DNA of 56,338 bases from Ancylobacter novellus (lineage in GTDB: Bacteria; Pseudomonadota; Alphaproteobacteria; Rhizobiales; Xanthobacteraceae), in contig QFQD01000010.1 of assembly GCA_003241485.1 (NCBI GenBank), forward strand, positions 1 to 56,338, written 5' to 3'. A program made the position numbers and the translations under genes. Below the pieces are notes generated by a model. That model did no database searches. It was not told the DNA's origin and was given only the letters and a program-made list of their open reading frames with translations. This document shows, in pieces, positions 16,388 to 24,810 of the stretch (its first letter is position 1; every line of letters begins with the position of its first letter).

Positions 16388-18310
16388 ATGACCGCCAGCC
16401 GCTACCCGTCTGTCTATGCCCGCTCGATCGAGGATCCCGAAGGGTTCTGGCGGGATGCCGCGCGCGCCATCGACTGGAGCGTCGAGCCGCAGACCATCTT
16501 CGATCCCGCACAGGGCGTGTATGGGCGCTGGTTCGCCGGCGGCGAAACCAATGTCGCGCACAATGCGGTCGACCGGCATGTCGCGGCCGGGCGCGGCGCG
16601 CAGCCGGCGATCTATTATGACAGCCCGGTCGCGGGCGCGAAGCGCACCGTGACCTATGATGAACTGCTCGCCGAGGTGCGCACCCTCGCCGGCGTGCTGC
16701 GCGATTTCGGCGTGGAGAAGGGCGACCGCGTCGTCATCTACATGCCGATGATCCCCGAGGCGGTGTTCGCCATGCTGGCCTGCGCCCGCATCGGGGCGGT
16801 GCATTCCGTGGTGTTCGGCGGCTTCGCGGCGGCGGAGCTGGCCAGCCGCATCGACGATGCCCGGCCCAAACTCGTGCTCTCCGCCTCCTGCGGCATCGAG
16901 CCGAGCCGCATCGTCGCCTACAAGCCGCTGCTCGATCTCGCGCTCACCATGTCGACGCACAAGCCCGAGGCCTGCCTCGTCTTCCAGCGTCCGCAGGCTC
17001 CCGGACAGCTGCAGCCCGGTCGCGACCATGACTGGGCCAGCCTGCGCGACACGGCGATCGCCCAGGGGCGCGGCGCCGACTGCGCGCCGGTCGCCGCGAC
17101 CGATCCGCTCTATATCCTCTATACCTCCGGCACCACCGGCAAGCCGAAGGGCGTGGTGCGCGACACCGGCGGCTACATGGTGGCGCTGCGCTGGTCGATG
17201 GAGGGCCTTTACGGCGTCGCGCCGGGCGAGGTGTTCTGGTCGGCCTCCGACATTGGCTGGGTGGTGGGCCATTCCTACATCGTCTATGCGCCGCTGCTCA
17301 CCGGCTGCACCACCGTGCTCTATGAGGGCAAGCCGGTGGGAACGCCCGATGCCGGCGCGTTCTGGCGGGTGATCGAGGAATACAAGGTGGCGGCGCTGTT
17401 CACCGCGCCCACCGCGCTGCGCGCCATCAAGAAGGAGGACCCGGAGGGCCTCCTGATGCAGCGCTACGACCGCTCGTCCCTGCGCACGCTGTTCCTCGCC
17501 GGCGAGCGCGCCGACCCCGACACGGTGGAATGGGCACAGAACAAGCTGGCCGTGCCGGTGGTCGACCACTGGTGGCAGACCGAGACCGGCTGGGCCATCG
17601 CCGGCAATCCCGTCGGCCTCGGCGCGCTGCCCGTCAAGGTCGGCTCCACCGGCGTGCCCATGCCGGGCTACCGCGTGGACATTCTCGACGAGGGCGGCCA
17701 TCCGGTCGGTGCGAACAAGATGGGCTCGATCGCCATCCGCCTGCCGCTGCCGCCCGGCTGCCTGCCGACATTGTGGCAGCAGGATTTCCGCTTCACCGAG
17801 AGCTACCTCGCCGAATATCCCGGCTACTACAAGACGGCCGATGCCGGTTTCTGCGACGAGGACGGCCAGCTCTTCATCATGGGGCGCACCGACGACATCA
17901 TCAATGTCGCCGGACACCGGCTCTCCACCGGCGGCATGGAGGAAGTGCTCGCCGCGCATCAGGATGTCGCGGAATGCGCGGTGATCGGCATCCATGACGA
18001 CCTCAAGGGCGAGGTGCCGTGCGGCTTCGTGGTGCTGAAGGCCGGCGTGGAGCGCTCGCCGGCGGTGATCGAGGGCGAGATCGTGGCGCTGGTGCGCGAG
18101 CGCATCGGCCCGGTCGCCGCCTTCCGCCTCGCCATCACCGTGAACCGGCTGCCGAAGACGCGGTCCGGCAAGATCCTGCGCGGCACGATGAAGAAGATCG
18201 CCGATGCGGAGAGCTGGAACATGCCCGCGACGATCGACGATCCGACCTCGCTGGACGAGATCGCCACCGCGCTGCATGCGCGCGGCCTCGCCAAGGTCTC
18301 GGCGGCGTAG
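16388..18310 (+). CDS. prpE: Propionate-CoA ligase (propionyl-CoA synthetase)
   Basis: A 640-residue AMP-forming acyl-CoA synthetase that activates propionate (and often acetate) to the CoA thioester. The PrpE-type N terminus (YARSIEDPEGFWRDAARAI), the ATP loop YTSGTTGKPKG, the substrate region WSASDIGWVVGHSYIVY, the adenylation core WWQTETG, and the C-terminal TRSGKILRGTM with its catalytic lysine are all present. The start ATG 16388 lies behind GGGAG. No methylcitrate genes are nearby, so propionyl-CoA is probably used through the methylmalonyl-CoA route (inference). Acetyl-CoA synthetase is the main alternative; the N terminus favours PrpE. Confidence 0.92.
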   Translation: MTASRYPSVYARSIEDPEGFWRDAARAIDWSVEPQTIFDPAQGVYGRWFAGGETNVAHNAVDRHVAAGRGAQPAIYYDSPVAGAKRTVTYDELLAEVRTLAGVLRDFGVEKGDRVVIYMPMIPEAVFAMLACARIGAVHSVVFGGFAAAELASRIDDARPKLVLSASCGIEPSRIVAYKPLLDLALTMSTHKPEACLVFQRPQAPGQLQPGRDHDWASLRDTAIAQGRGADCAPVAATDPLYILYTSGTTGKPKGVVRDTGGYMVALRWSMEGLYGVAPGEVFWSASDIGWVVGHSYIVYAPLLTGCTTVLYEGKPVGTPDAGAFWRVIEEYKVAALFTAPTALRAIKKEDPEGLLMQRYDRSSLRTLFLAGERADPDTVEWAQNKLAVPVVDHWWQTETGWAIAGNPVGLGALPVKVGSTGVPMPGYRVDILDEGGHPVGANKMGSIAIRLPLPPGCLPTLWQQDFRFTESYLAEYPGYYKTADAGFCDEDGQLFIMGRTDDIINVAGHRLSTGGMEEVLAAHQDVAECAVIGIHDDLKGEVPCGFVVLKAGVERSPAVIEGEIVALVRERIGPVAAFRLAITVNRLPKTRSGKILRGTMKKIADAESWNMPATIDDPTSLDEIATALHARGLAKVSAA

Positions 18311-18384
18311 AGCGTCTCTCTCCGCCGTCCTCCCGGCGTAAGCAAAGCGCAGGGCCGGGGAGCGCTTTCAAAAAAGAAGCGCCA

Positions 18385-18424
18385 CATCATCCCGGACACG
18401 GCCGGCAGCCGTTCCGGGATGATG
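18385..18424. repeat. Intergenic palindrome, GTCATCCCGG family, copy 3
   Basis: Perfect 12-bp arms CATCATCCCGGA (18385-18396) and TCCGGGATGATG (18413-18424) around a GC-rich centre. It sits between the converging prpE and trcR genes, where a bidirectional terminator would be expected. Confidence 0.7.
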
Positions 18425-18445
18425 TCGTTCAAGGCGAAGCGAGGA

Positions 18446-19156
18446 TCACTCCTCCTCTTCGGCCGCACCCTTGCGCGAGCCGCCGAGCTTGGCGAACACG
18501 GTTTCGAGGTCGATCGTCTCCTCGCGCGGCTTGCGCGACGGAGCGAAAGGCTCGTCGAGCGCGCCCGGAGCGGTGGTGACGTCCGCCGGCAGAAGGGTCG
18601 AGCCCTCCTCGGAGGTGAGCGCCGCCGGCCGATCCTTGGAGGAGCGCTGCACCTCGATATCGAGGTCGATCTGCGAGCACAGGCCGAGCGTCACCGGATC
18701 CATCGGCGTCAGGTTCTGCGCATTCCAGTGGGTGCGCTCCTTGATGCCCTCGATGGTGGTCTTGGTGGTACCGACCAGACGCATGATCTGGCTGTCCTTC
18801 AGCTCCGGATGGTTGCGCAGCAGCCAGAGAATGGCATTCGGCCGATCCTGGCGCTTCGACACCGGGGTGTAGCGCGGGCCGCGGCGGCGCTTGGGCTCGG
18901 GCAGGCGCACCTTTGATTCGAGCAGCTTCAGGTGATGGTTCGGGTTCTTTTCGGCGCGCTCGACCTCTTCGCGGGAGAGCTGGCCGGTGGTGACGGGGTC
19001 GAGCCCCTTGATGCCCTGGGCGACTTCACCATCGGCGATGCCCTTCACTTCGAGCACATGCAGCTTACAGAAATCGGCGATCTGGTCGAAGGTAAGCGCG
19101 GTGTTCTCCACCAGCCACACCGCGGTGGCCTTCGGCATAAGGGGGGCGTTGGCCAT
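18446..19156 (-). CDS. trcR: TrcR-like cell-cycle transcriptional regulator (DUF1013)
   Basis: A 236-residue protein of the DUF1013 family, nearly confined to alphaproteobacteria and now named TrcR in some annotations. The family core is well kept: PLMPKATAVWLVENTALTFDQIADFC (a helix-turn-helix-like start), HVLEVKGIADGEVAQGIKGLDP, RRRGPRYTPVSKRQDRPNAI, and a second HTH-like segment ELKDSQIMRLVGTTKTTIEGI. The C-terminal 60 residues are acidic and variable, ending EEEE. Start ATG 19156 has GGAG upstream and gives MANAPLMPK. It is divergent from ispH across 247 bases. Confidence 0.88.
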   Translation of the reverse strand: MANAPLMPKATAVWLVENTALTFDQIADFCKLHVLEVKGIADGEVAQGIKGLDPVTTGQLSREEVERAEKNPNHHLKLLESKVRLPEPKRRRGPRYTPVSKRQDRPNAILWLLRNHPELKDSQIMRLVGTTKTTIEGIKERTHWNAQNLTPMDPVTLGLCSQIDLDIEVQRSSKDRPAALTSEEGSTLLPADVTTAPGALDEPFAPSRKPREETIDLETVFAKLGGSRKGAAEEEE

Positions 19157-19403
19157 GGGGCGCGTCTCCATTCGATTGGTATGCGGCCGCGCAAACGCTC
19201 TCACGCGCTCCGCCGCCCTTCTGGAGCGGAGCCTCGGACCGTCTCGCGATGACCGGGATGGGGCGAATATAGGCCCGCGCGCGCCGTCCTGCAAACCCAA
19301 AGAACGGCTGCGCGCCTTCGCGCATCCGCGAGGCGCTTGAGGCGACCGCGGCCCCATGCTTGACAGCGCAGGCCGCTCCTCTCATGACGGGGGAATGGCC
19401 CCG

Positions 19404-20387
19404 ATGGATGAAGCGATGAGCGCCGCCGACAAGCCAGTTCTGCGCGTCCTGCTCTGCGCCCCGCGCGGCTTCTGTGCCGGCGTGGTGCGCGCCATCGACG
19501 CGGTCGAGCGGGCGCTGGAAATCTACGGCGCGCCGGTCTATGTGCGCCACGAAATCGTGCACAACAAATATGTCGTGGAAGGGCTGAAGACCAAGGGCGC
19601 GGTCTTCGTCAAGGAGCTGCACGAGGTGCCCGCGGGCACGTCCGCACCCGTCATCTTCTCCGCCCATGGCGTCGCCCGCTCGGTGCCCGAGGACGCGGCC
19701 CGGCGCAATTTCTTCGCCATCGACGCCACCTGCCCGCTGGTGACCAAGGTGCATCGGGAGGCGACCGTTCATCACAAGAAAGGCCGCGAGGTCGTGCTCA
19801 TCGGCCATGCCGGCCACCCGGAAGTCGTCGGCACCATGGGCCAGCTGCCCGAGGGCGCGGTGACGCTCGTCGAGACGGCCGAGCAGGCGCGCCACTTCAC
19901 CCCGCGCGACCCCAACAATCTTGCCTTCACCACCCAGACCACGCTGTCGATCGACGATACCGCCGAGATCGTCGCGGTGCTCAAGCAGCGCTTCCCCTCC
20001 ATGGTGGCGCCGCACAAGGAAGACATCTGCTACGCCACCACCAACCGGCAGGAGGCGGTCAAGCGCGTCGCCCCGCAGGTGGACGCGATGATCGTGGTCG
20101 GCGCGCCGAACTCGTCCAATTCGCAGCGCCTGCGCGAGGCGGCCGAGCGTGAAGGCTGCCGCGTCGCCGCGCTGCTGCAGCGGGCGAGCGAAATCGACTG
20201 GAACGCCTTCGGCGCCATCTCCTCGCTCGGCGTCAGCGCCGGCGCCTCCGCGCCGGAGGTCCTCGTCGAGGAGATTCTCGACGCCTTCGCCGAACGCTAC
20301 ACGCTGAAGGTGGAGACCGTGCACACCGCGCACGAGGACGTGTTCTTCCCGCTGCCCCGGCAGCTTCGCCCGGACGCGGCGGAATAG
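19404..20387 (+). CDS. ispH: 4-hydroxy-3-methylbut-2-enyl diphosphate reductase
   Basis: The last enzyme of the MEP isoprenoid pathway: an iron-sulfur protein that turns HMBPP into IPP and DMAPP. Three conserved cysteines that bind the cluster are visible in RGFCAGVVRAI, DATCPLVTKVH and DICYATTNRQ; the HEIVHNKYVV and VVGAPNSSNSQRL motifs are also present. About 327 residues from ATG 19404; the start is uncertain among ATGs at 19356, 19395, 19404 and 19416, and I favour 19404 because GGGGGA lies about 9 bases upstream. thrB follows after 15 bases, then rnhA, an arrangement common in alphaproteobacteria. Confidence 0.95.
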   Translation: MDEAMSAADKPVLRVLLCAPRGFCAGVVRAIDAVERALEIYGAPVYVRHEIVHNKYVVEGLKTKGAVFVKELHEVPAGTSAPVIFSAHGVARSVPEDAARRNFFAIDATCPLVTKVHREATVHHKKGREVVLIGHAGHPEVVGTMGQLPEGAVTLVETAEQARHFTPRDPNNLAFTTQTTLSIDDTAEIVAVLKQRFPSMVAPHKEDICYATTNRQEAVKRVAPQVDAMIVVGAPNSSNSQRLREAAEREGCRVAALLQRASEIDWNAFGAISSLGVSAGASAPEVLVEEILDAFAERYTLKVETVHTAHEDVFFPLPRQLRPDAAE

Positions 20388-20402
20388 GCTCGATACAATT
20401 CC

Positions 20403-21371
20403 ATGGCTGTCTATACCGACGTGTCTCCGGAAGAGCTCGAAGCCTTCCTTTCAACCTATGAAATCGGCCGCCTGCGCGCCTTCAAGGGCATCGCGGAAGG
20501 GGTCGAGAACTCCAATTACCTGCTGCAGACCGAGGCCGGCAGCTTCATCCTCACGCTCTATGAGAAGCGGGTGAACCCGGACGACCTGCCCTTCTTCATC
20601 GGGCTGATGGAGCATCTGGCCAAGCGCGGCATCGACTGCCCGCAGCCGGTGCGCAATCGCGATGGGGTGGCGCTCGGCATGCTGGCAGGCCGCCCGGCGC
20701 TGATCGCGACCTTTCTGGTCGGCACCTCGGTGCGGCGCCCGACGGCGGCGAACTGCGCTGCGCTCGGCACCGCGCTCGCGGGCCTGCACAAGGCCGGCGC
20801 CGACTTCACCGCCCTCACCCGCGTCAACGCGCTCTCCGTGCCCGGCTGGCGTCCGCTGTTCGAGACGGCGGGCGAGCGCGCCGACACGGTGGCACCCGGC
20901 CTGCACGCGCTGATCGCCGACGAGCTTTCCGTGCTGGAGCCGAACTGGCCGAAGGGGCTGCCGGCCGGGGTGATCCATGCGGACCTGTTCCCGGACAATG
21001 TGTTCTTCACCGATGGCCGGCTGTCGGGGCTGATCGACTTCTATTTCGCCTGCAACGACCAGCTCGCCTACGACATCGCCATCTGCCTCAACGCCTGGTG
21101 CTTCGAGCCGGACGGTTCCTACAACCTCACCAAGGGCCGGGCGCTGCTCGCCGCCTATCAGGCCGAGCGCGCGCTGGGGGCGGAGGAGATCGCGGCCCTG
21201 CCGCTGCTGGCGCGCGGGGCGGCGCTGCGCTTCCTGCTGACCCGGCTGGTGGACTGGCTGAACGTGCCGCCCGGCGCGCTGGTGCGCCCGCATGACCCGC
21301 TGGACTATCTCAAGCGCCTGCGCTTCCACCGCTCGGTGCAGAGCCCGCGCGACTACGGGATCAAGCCGTGA
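20403..21371 (+). CDS. thrB: Homoserine kinase, APH-fold (ThrB type II)
   Basis: Phosphorylates homoserine in threonine synthesis. At 322 residues it belongs to the phosphotransferase (APH/choline-kinase-like) group rather than the GHMP group of E. coli ThrB. Visible features: N-terminal MAVYTDVSPEELEAFL, the KGIAEGVENSNYLL nucleotide region, the catalytic HADLFPDNVFF, and the metal-binding LIDFYFACNDQLAYDIAI. It lies 15 bases after ispH and its stop overlaps the GTG start of rnhA by four bases (GTGA), so the three genes are probably one operon. Confidence 0.95.
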   Translation: MAVYTDVSPEELEAFLSTYEIGRLRAFKGIAEGVENSNYLLQTEAGSFILTLYEKRVNPDDLPFFIGLMEHLAKRGIDCPQPVRNRDGVALGMLAGRPALIATFLVGTSVRRPTAANCAALGTALAGLHKAGADFTALTRVNALSVPGWRPLFETAGERADTVAPGLHALIADELSVLEPNWPKGLPAGVIHADLFPDNVFFTDGRLSGLIDFYFACNDQLAYDIAICLNAWCFEPDGSYNLTKGRALLAAYQAERALGAEEIAALPLLARGAALRFLLTRLVDWLNVPPGALVRPHDPLDYLKRLRFHRSVQSPRDYGIKP

Positions 21372-21880
21372 AGAGCGCCCCCGGCACCGCCCGCATCTTC
21401 GGCGACGACACGGCCAAGGAAGCGCCCAAGGAGGCGCCCAAGGGCATCGTCGCGATCTGGACCGATGGCGCCTGCTCGGGCAATCCCGGCCCCGGCGGCT
21501 GGGGCGCGATCCTGCGCTATGCCGGCACGGAGAAGGAACTCTCGGGCGGAGAATCGCCGACCACCAACAACCGCATGGAGCTGATGGCGGCGATCTCGGC
21601 GCTGGAAGCGCTGAAGCGCCCCTGCACGGTCGATCTGCACACCGACAGCGAATATATGCGCAACGGCATCACCAAATGGATCGCCGGCTGGAAGCGCAAT
21701 GGCTGGCGCACCGCCGACAAGAAGCCGGTGAAGAATGTCGATCTGTGGGAGCGGCTTGAGGCCGCCATCGAGCGCCATGATCTGCGCTGGCACTGGGTGA
21801 AGGGCCACGCCGGCGACGAGATGAACGAGCGCGCCGACGAGCTCGCCCGCGCCGGCATGGCGCCCTATAAGCGCGGCTAG
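21368..21880 (+). CDS. rnhA: Ribonuclease HI
   Basis: Degrades the RNA strand of RNA-DNA hybrids during replication and repair. The 170-residue product starts at GTG 21368, inside the thrB stop. The four acidic catalytic residues appear in order: IWTDGACSGNPGPGGWG, NNRMELMAAI, LHTDSEYM and GHAGDEMNERADEL. The N terminus carries a short lysine/proline extension (KEAPKEAPKG) before the fold begins at about residue 25. Confidence 0.96.
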   Translation: MKSAPGTARIFGDDTAKEAPKEAPKGIVAIWTDGACSGNPGPGGWGAILRYAGTEKELSGGESPTTNNRMELMAAISALEALKRPCTVDLHTDSEYMRNGITKWIAGWKRNGWRTADKKPVKNVDLWERLEAAIERHDLRWHWVKGHAGDEMNERADELARAGMAPYKRG

Positions 21881-21947
21881 GGCGAGGCGGCGGGCGGATC
21901 GCCGGGCGCCCGAAAGCCAGCGGCACGGGGAAAAACCCGCGCTGCAA

Positions 21948-21977
21948 TTGACAAAGCCCCCTCCCCTCCGCTATCAG
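21948..21977 (+). promoter_or_regulatory. Sigma-70-type promoter for rpmJ
   Basis: A perfect -35 hexamer TTGACA (21948-21953), an 18-base spacer and a -10 like TATCAG (21972-21977), about 90 bases before the rpmJ start. It is the best-matching housekeeping promoter I found in the window and fits a strongly expressed ribosomal-protein gene. The transcription start is not known. Confidence 0.6.
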
Positions 21978-22067
21978 CCGGCCTCGAATTTAAAGCTCGC
22001 GGATCGGGGCACGGCCATAGCGGCGCCGCCTCATGCGCAGGCGTCATCGATCCGAAGGTTACGTGTC

Positions 22068-22193
22068 ATGAAGATCCGCAATTCGCTCAAGTCGCTGCTC
22101 GGCCGTCACCGCGACAACCGTCTGGTGCGCCGCAAGGGCCGCGTCTACATCATCAACAAGACCCAGAAGCGCTTCAAGGCCCGCCAGGGCTGA
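22068..22193 (+). CDS. rpmJ: 50S ribosomal protein L36, cysteine-free form
   Basis: The smallest ribosomal protein, 41 residues: MKIRNSLKSLLGRHRDNR, then LVRRKGRVYIINKTQKRFKA. It has none of the four zinc-binding residues of the C+ form, so this is the zinc-independent version usual in alphaproteobacteria. The start ATG 22068 is the only sensible one. It stands alone between rnhA and the TPR-protein gene with its own promoter. A GC-rich hairpin (22202-22220) follows the stop. Confidence 0.96.
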   Translation: MKIRNSLKSLLGRHRDNRLVRRKGRVYIINKTQKRFKARQG

Positions 22194-22201
22194 GCGCGGA
22201 T

Positions 22202-22220
22202 CGCCCGGTCTTGCCGGGCG
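22202..22220 (+). terminator. Short GC hairpin after rpmJ
   Basis: CGCCCGG (22202-22208) pairs perfectly with CCGGGCG (22214-22220) over a 5-base loop, starting 8 bases after the rpmJ stop. No T-run follows, so the efficiency as a terminator is uncertain. Confidence 0.45.
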
Positions 22221-22307
22221 CTCCCGACGCAGCCGGCCGCGTTCACGTTTTCGCGGCCTGCTGCCCACGACGTTGACGAGGGCGCCATCGTTCCTAAACT
22301 GGGAACC

Positions 22308-22997
22308 ATGCGCGCCCTTTTTGCTGCCCTGATTATCGCCACCGCCTCAACGGCCGGCCCGCTCGCCGCCCAGGCGCAGTCCCCCACGCCGGGCGCCAAC
22401 GCGCCCCTCATCGAGAGGGACAGCAAAGGCGACCAGCCCAAGGGTGCCCCGGCGGAGGGCAAGCAGAGCGGCGCGAAACAGAGCCCGCTCGCCGACGCCC
22501 CTGCCGAGCCCGACCGCGCCAAGCGGCTCGACGCCCTGTTCGCCGCGCTCAAGGTTGCGCCGAACAAGGAAGCCGCCAAGGCGATCGCCGACCGCATCGA
22601 CATCGCCCTCACGCCCTCGGGCAGCGACACGGCGGACGTGCTGATGGGCCGCGCCACACAGGCGCTGCAGGCGAAGGACTACGCTCTCACCATCGAACTG
22701 CTGGACGGGGTGCTGCGCGTCTCCCCCGACCATCTCGACGCCTGGAACAAGCGCGCCACCGTCTTCTATCTGCAGCAGGACTTCTCTGACGCGCTGGTGG
22801 ATCTGCGCCAGGTCGTCGCGCGCGAGCCGCGCCATTACGGCGCCTGGGCCGGCATCGCCATCATCTGCAAGGAAATCGGCGACGAGAAGCACGCGCTGGA
22901 AGCCGCGCGGCGGGCGCTGGCGATCTATCCCCACCTCGAATCGGTCGAGGATATGGAAAAGACGCTCACCATCAGCGTCGAGGGCCGGCCGATCTGA
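22308..22997 (+). CDS. Exported TPR protein
   Basis: A 229-residue protein with a signal peptide (cleavage near AAQAQ, residue 24), then a disordered Pro/Lys/Gly-rich linker to about residue 65, then helical TPR-like units to the end: VLMGRATQALQAKDYALTIELLDGVLRVSPDHLDAWNKRA and VFYLQQDFSDALVDLRQVVAREPRHYGAWAG are two clear 34-residue repeats, followed by a third, KEIGDEKHALEAARRALAIYPHL. Probably a periplasmic scaffold; partner unknown. It converges on folA with a 12-base gap. Confidence 0.9.
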   Translation: MRALFAALIIATASTAGPLAAQAQSPTPGANAPLIERDSKGDQPKGAPAEGKQSGAKQSPLADAPAEPDRAKRLDALFAALKVAPNKEAAKAIADRIDIALTPSGSDTADVLMGRATQALQAKDYALTIELLDGVLRVSPDHLDAWNKRATVFYLQQDFSDALVDLRQVVAREPRHYGAWAGIAIICKEIGDEKHALEAARRALAIYPHLESVEDMEKTLTISVEGRPI

Positions 22998-23009
22998 GAG
23001 CGGGAAGCG

Positions 23010-23519
23010 TCACGCCCGCTCGTAATCGACAAGGCTGAAGGGATATTCGTCCTTCTCGCCCTGCAGCGGCCCCTCGCGGCTCACTTCCTGCCACGCACCG
23101 CTGTCGAATGCGGGGAAGAACACGTCGCCGGCCGGCTCCGCATGCACCCGCGTCAGCCGCAGCCGGCGGGCATGGGGGAAGGCCAGCGCATAGATCTGGG
23201 CGCCGCCGATCACCGCCATCTCGTCCACGCCGAGCGTCGCGGCCTCCCGCGCGCCCGTGTCGAGCGCCGCCTCCAGCGAGGGCACGACCAGCACGCCCTC
23301 CGGGGCATCGAAGGCGCCGTCGCGGGTGATGACGATGCTGGTGCGCCCCGGCAGCGGCCGGCCGATGGACTGGAAGGTGCGCCGCCCCATCAGGATCGGC
23401 TTGCCCCAGGTGATCGCGCGGAAGCGCTTGAGATCGCCGGAGATGTGCCAGGGCAGGTCCTCGCCCCGCCCGATCACGCCGTTCTCCGCCACTGCCGCGA
23501 CGAGGGTGAGCACCGTCAC
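23010..23519 (-). CDS. folA: Dihydrofolate reductase
   Basis: Reduces dihydrofolate to tetrahydrofolate with NADPH. 169 residues with the standard motifs: VAAVAENGVIGRGEDLPWHI, the MGRRTFQSIGRPLPGR loop, and VIGGAQIYALAFP. The GTG start (23519) overlaps the stop of the upstream amine oxidase gene by four bases (GTGA), so translation is probably coupled. thyA, its usual metabolic partner (it consumes methylene-THF and makes DHF), lies 3 kb away on the opposite strand. Confidence 0.96.
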   Translation of the reverse strand: MTVLTLVAAVAENGVIGRGEDLPWHISGDLKRFRAITWGKPILMGRRTFQSIGRPLPGRTSIVITRDGAFDAPEGVLVVPSLEAALDTGAREAATLGVDEMAVIGGAQIYALAFPHARRLRLTRVHAEPAGDVFFPAFDSGAWQEVSREGPLQGEKDEYPFSLVDYERA

Positions 23520-24793
23520 GCCGCCCTCCCGGCAAGGCGGGCCTGCACGGCATCGGCCGCGGCCTGGCCGGTGAGATGGGCGCCATGCGCGGTCGAGTAA
23601 GCGTGCGCCGAGACCGCCTCGCCGGCGAAGAACACGCGCTCGCCGAGCGACTGCGACAGCCGTGCCCGCATATGGGCAAGGCCCGGCAGCGCGCAGCTAT
23701 AGGCGCCGCCGATGAACGGATCGGCCACCCAGCCCGTGGTGGCGATGCCGGTGACGTGGCGGGCGATCTCCGCGCCGAAGGCGTCCTTCAGCGCGTCGAG
23801 CGCGAACGCCTCCATCGCCTTCGGGCCGGCTTTCACCAGCCGCGCGGCATTGTCGCCGGCCAGCTGGCCGATGGCCATGGGCGCGCCGAACGGGTTCAGC
23901 GTGAAATTGATCGGCCGGCGGTCGGGATCGCGCAGGTCGAGCGTGTCGACATAAGTGGTGGCGGGCAGGCCGAACACGTCGCGGTCGAAATGGATGGCGA
24001 CCTTCTCGGCCGCGCCGAGCGGCAGCGCCTCGAAAGCCTCGGCAAGCTCCGGCGGCAGCAGCGGGGCGAAGCTCAGCGCGCCACGGGCGATGACGGTGGT
24101 GGGAACCGCGACGATGACGGCGCGGGCGGCGAGCCGGCCGCGCGGCGTCTCCAGCGCGACCTCCGCGCCCGACCAGTCGATGCGCGTCACCGGGCAGCCG
24201 GTGTGGATGGGCAGGTCCGGCGCGGCCTTCCGTGCCACCGCCTGCACCAGCGCGCCATAGCCCTTCTCGACCGGGTAGTTCTCCGCCGTGTCGGAATAGG
24301 CGGCGTAGTCGAGGGTGGACACGCGCTCGACTTCCGTCGCCGTCATCAGCGTCGCCCAATGGCGGATCAGCCGCAACCACGGGCTCGACGTGTCGAGAAC
24401 CTCGCTGGCGGCGATGTCGCGGCCCTCGTCGCCGGCCTGATGGATCGCGGCAAACCCGCCATCGATCGCCTGCCAGACGGCCTCGCGCTCGGCCTCATCC
24501 GCCCAGCGGTTCCCCAGATGCGTCGCGCGCGCCTGCCGCGAGCCGCGCGTGAGATAGGCGAGGCCCAGCTCGTCCGCCGCCGCGCGCAGCGGATTGACCG
24601 AGGCGGAATGCAGCCAGTGGCAGCCCCGGTCCCAGGCGACGCCGAAGGTCGCGGTGTCGGTGAGGGCGCGCCCGCCGGTGCGCTCGGCCGCTTCCAGCAC
24701 CAGCACGTCGACGCCGGCATTGTGCAGCCGCGCGCCGGCGGCGAGGCCAGCTGCGCCGGCCCCGACGACGATCACGTCATGATGGCTGTTCAC
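23516..24793 (-). CDS. FAD-dependent amine oxidase / NAD(P)-binding flavoprotein
   Basis: A 425-residue flavoprotein of the monoamine oxidase-like family. It starts with the dinucleotide-binding VIVVGAGAAGLAAGARL, then LVLEAAERTGGRALTDT (FAD ribose region), and ends with VFFAGEAVSAHAYSTAHGAHLTG, the usual FAD-contacting C terminus. Substrate unknown; oxidation of an amine or a carotenoid/porphyrin-like compound is possible. I chose GTG 24793 (VNSHHDVIVVG); the open frame continues upstream through sspB, which is a different gene. The stop overlaps folA by four bases. Confidence 0.88.
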   Translation of the reverse strand: MNSHHDVIVVGAGAAGLAAGARLHNAGVDVLVLEAAERTGGRALTDTATFGVAWDRGCHWLHSASVNPLRAAADELGLAYLTRGSRQARATHLGNRWADEAEREAVWQAIDGGFAAIHQAGDEGRDIAASEVLDTSSPWLRLIRHWATLMTATEVERVSTLDYAAYSDTAENYPVEKGYGALVQAVARKAAPDLPIHTGCPVTRIDWSGAEVALETPRGRLAARAVIVAVPTTVIARGALSFAPLLPPELAEAFEALPLGAAEKVAIHFDRDVFGLPATTYVDTLDLRDPDRRPINFTLNPFGAPMAIGQLAGDNAARLVKAGPKAMEAFALDALKDAFGAEIARHVTGIATTGWVADPFIGGAYSCALPGLAHMRARLSQSLGERVFFAGEAVSAHAYSTAHGAHLTGQAAADAVQARLAGRAA

Positions 24794-24810
24794 GGAAAAC
24801 TCTTTCGCCG

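Noticed and set aside
16214..18277. A 687-codon reverse open frame opposite prpE
   Set aside because: The forward PrpE sequence is unambiguous; the reverse frame is antisense composition only.
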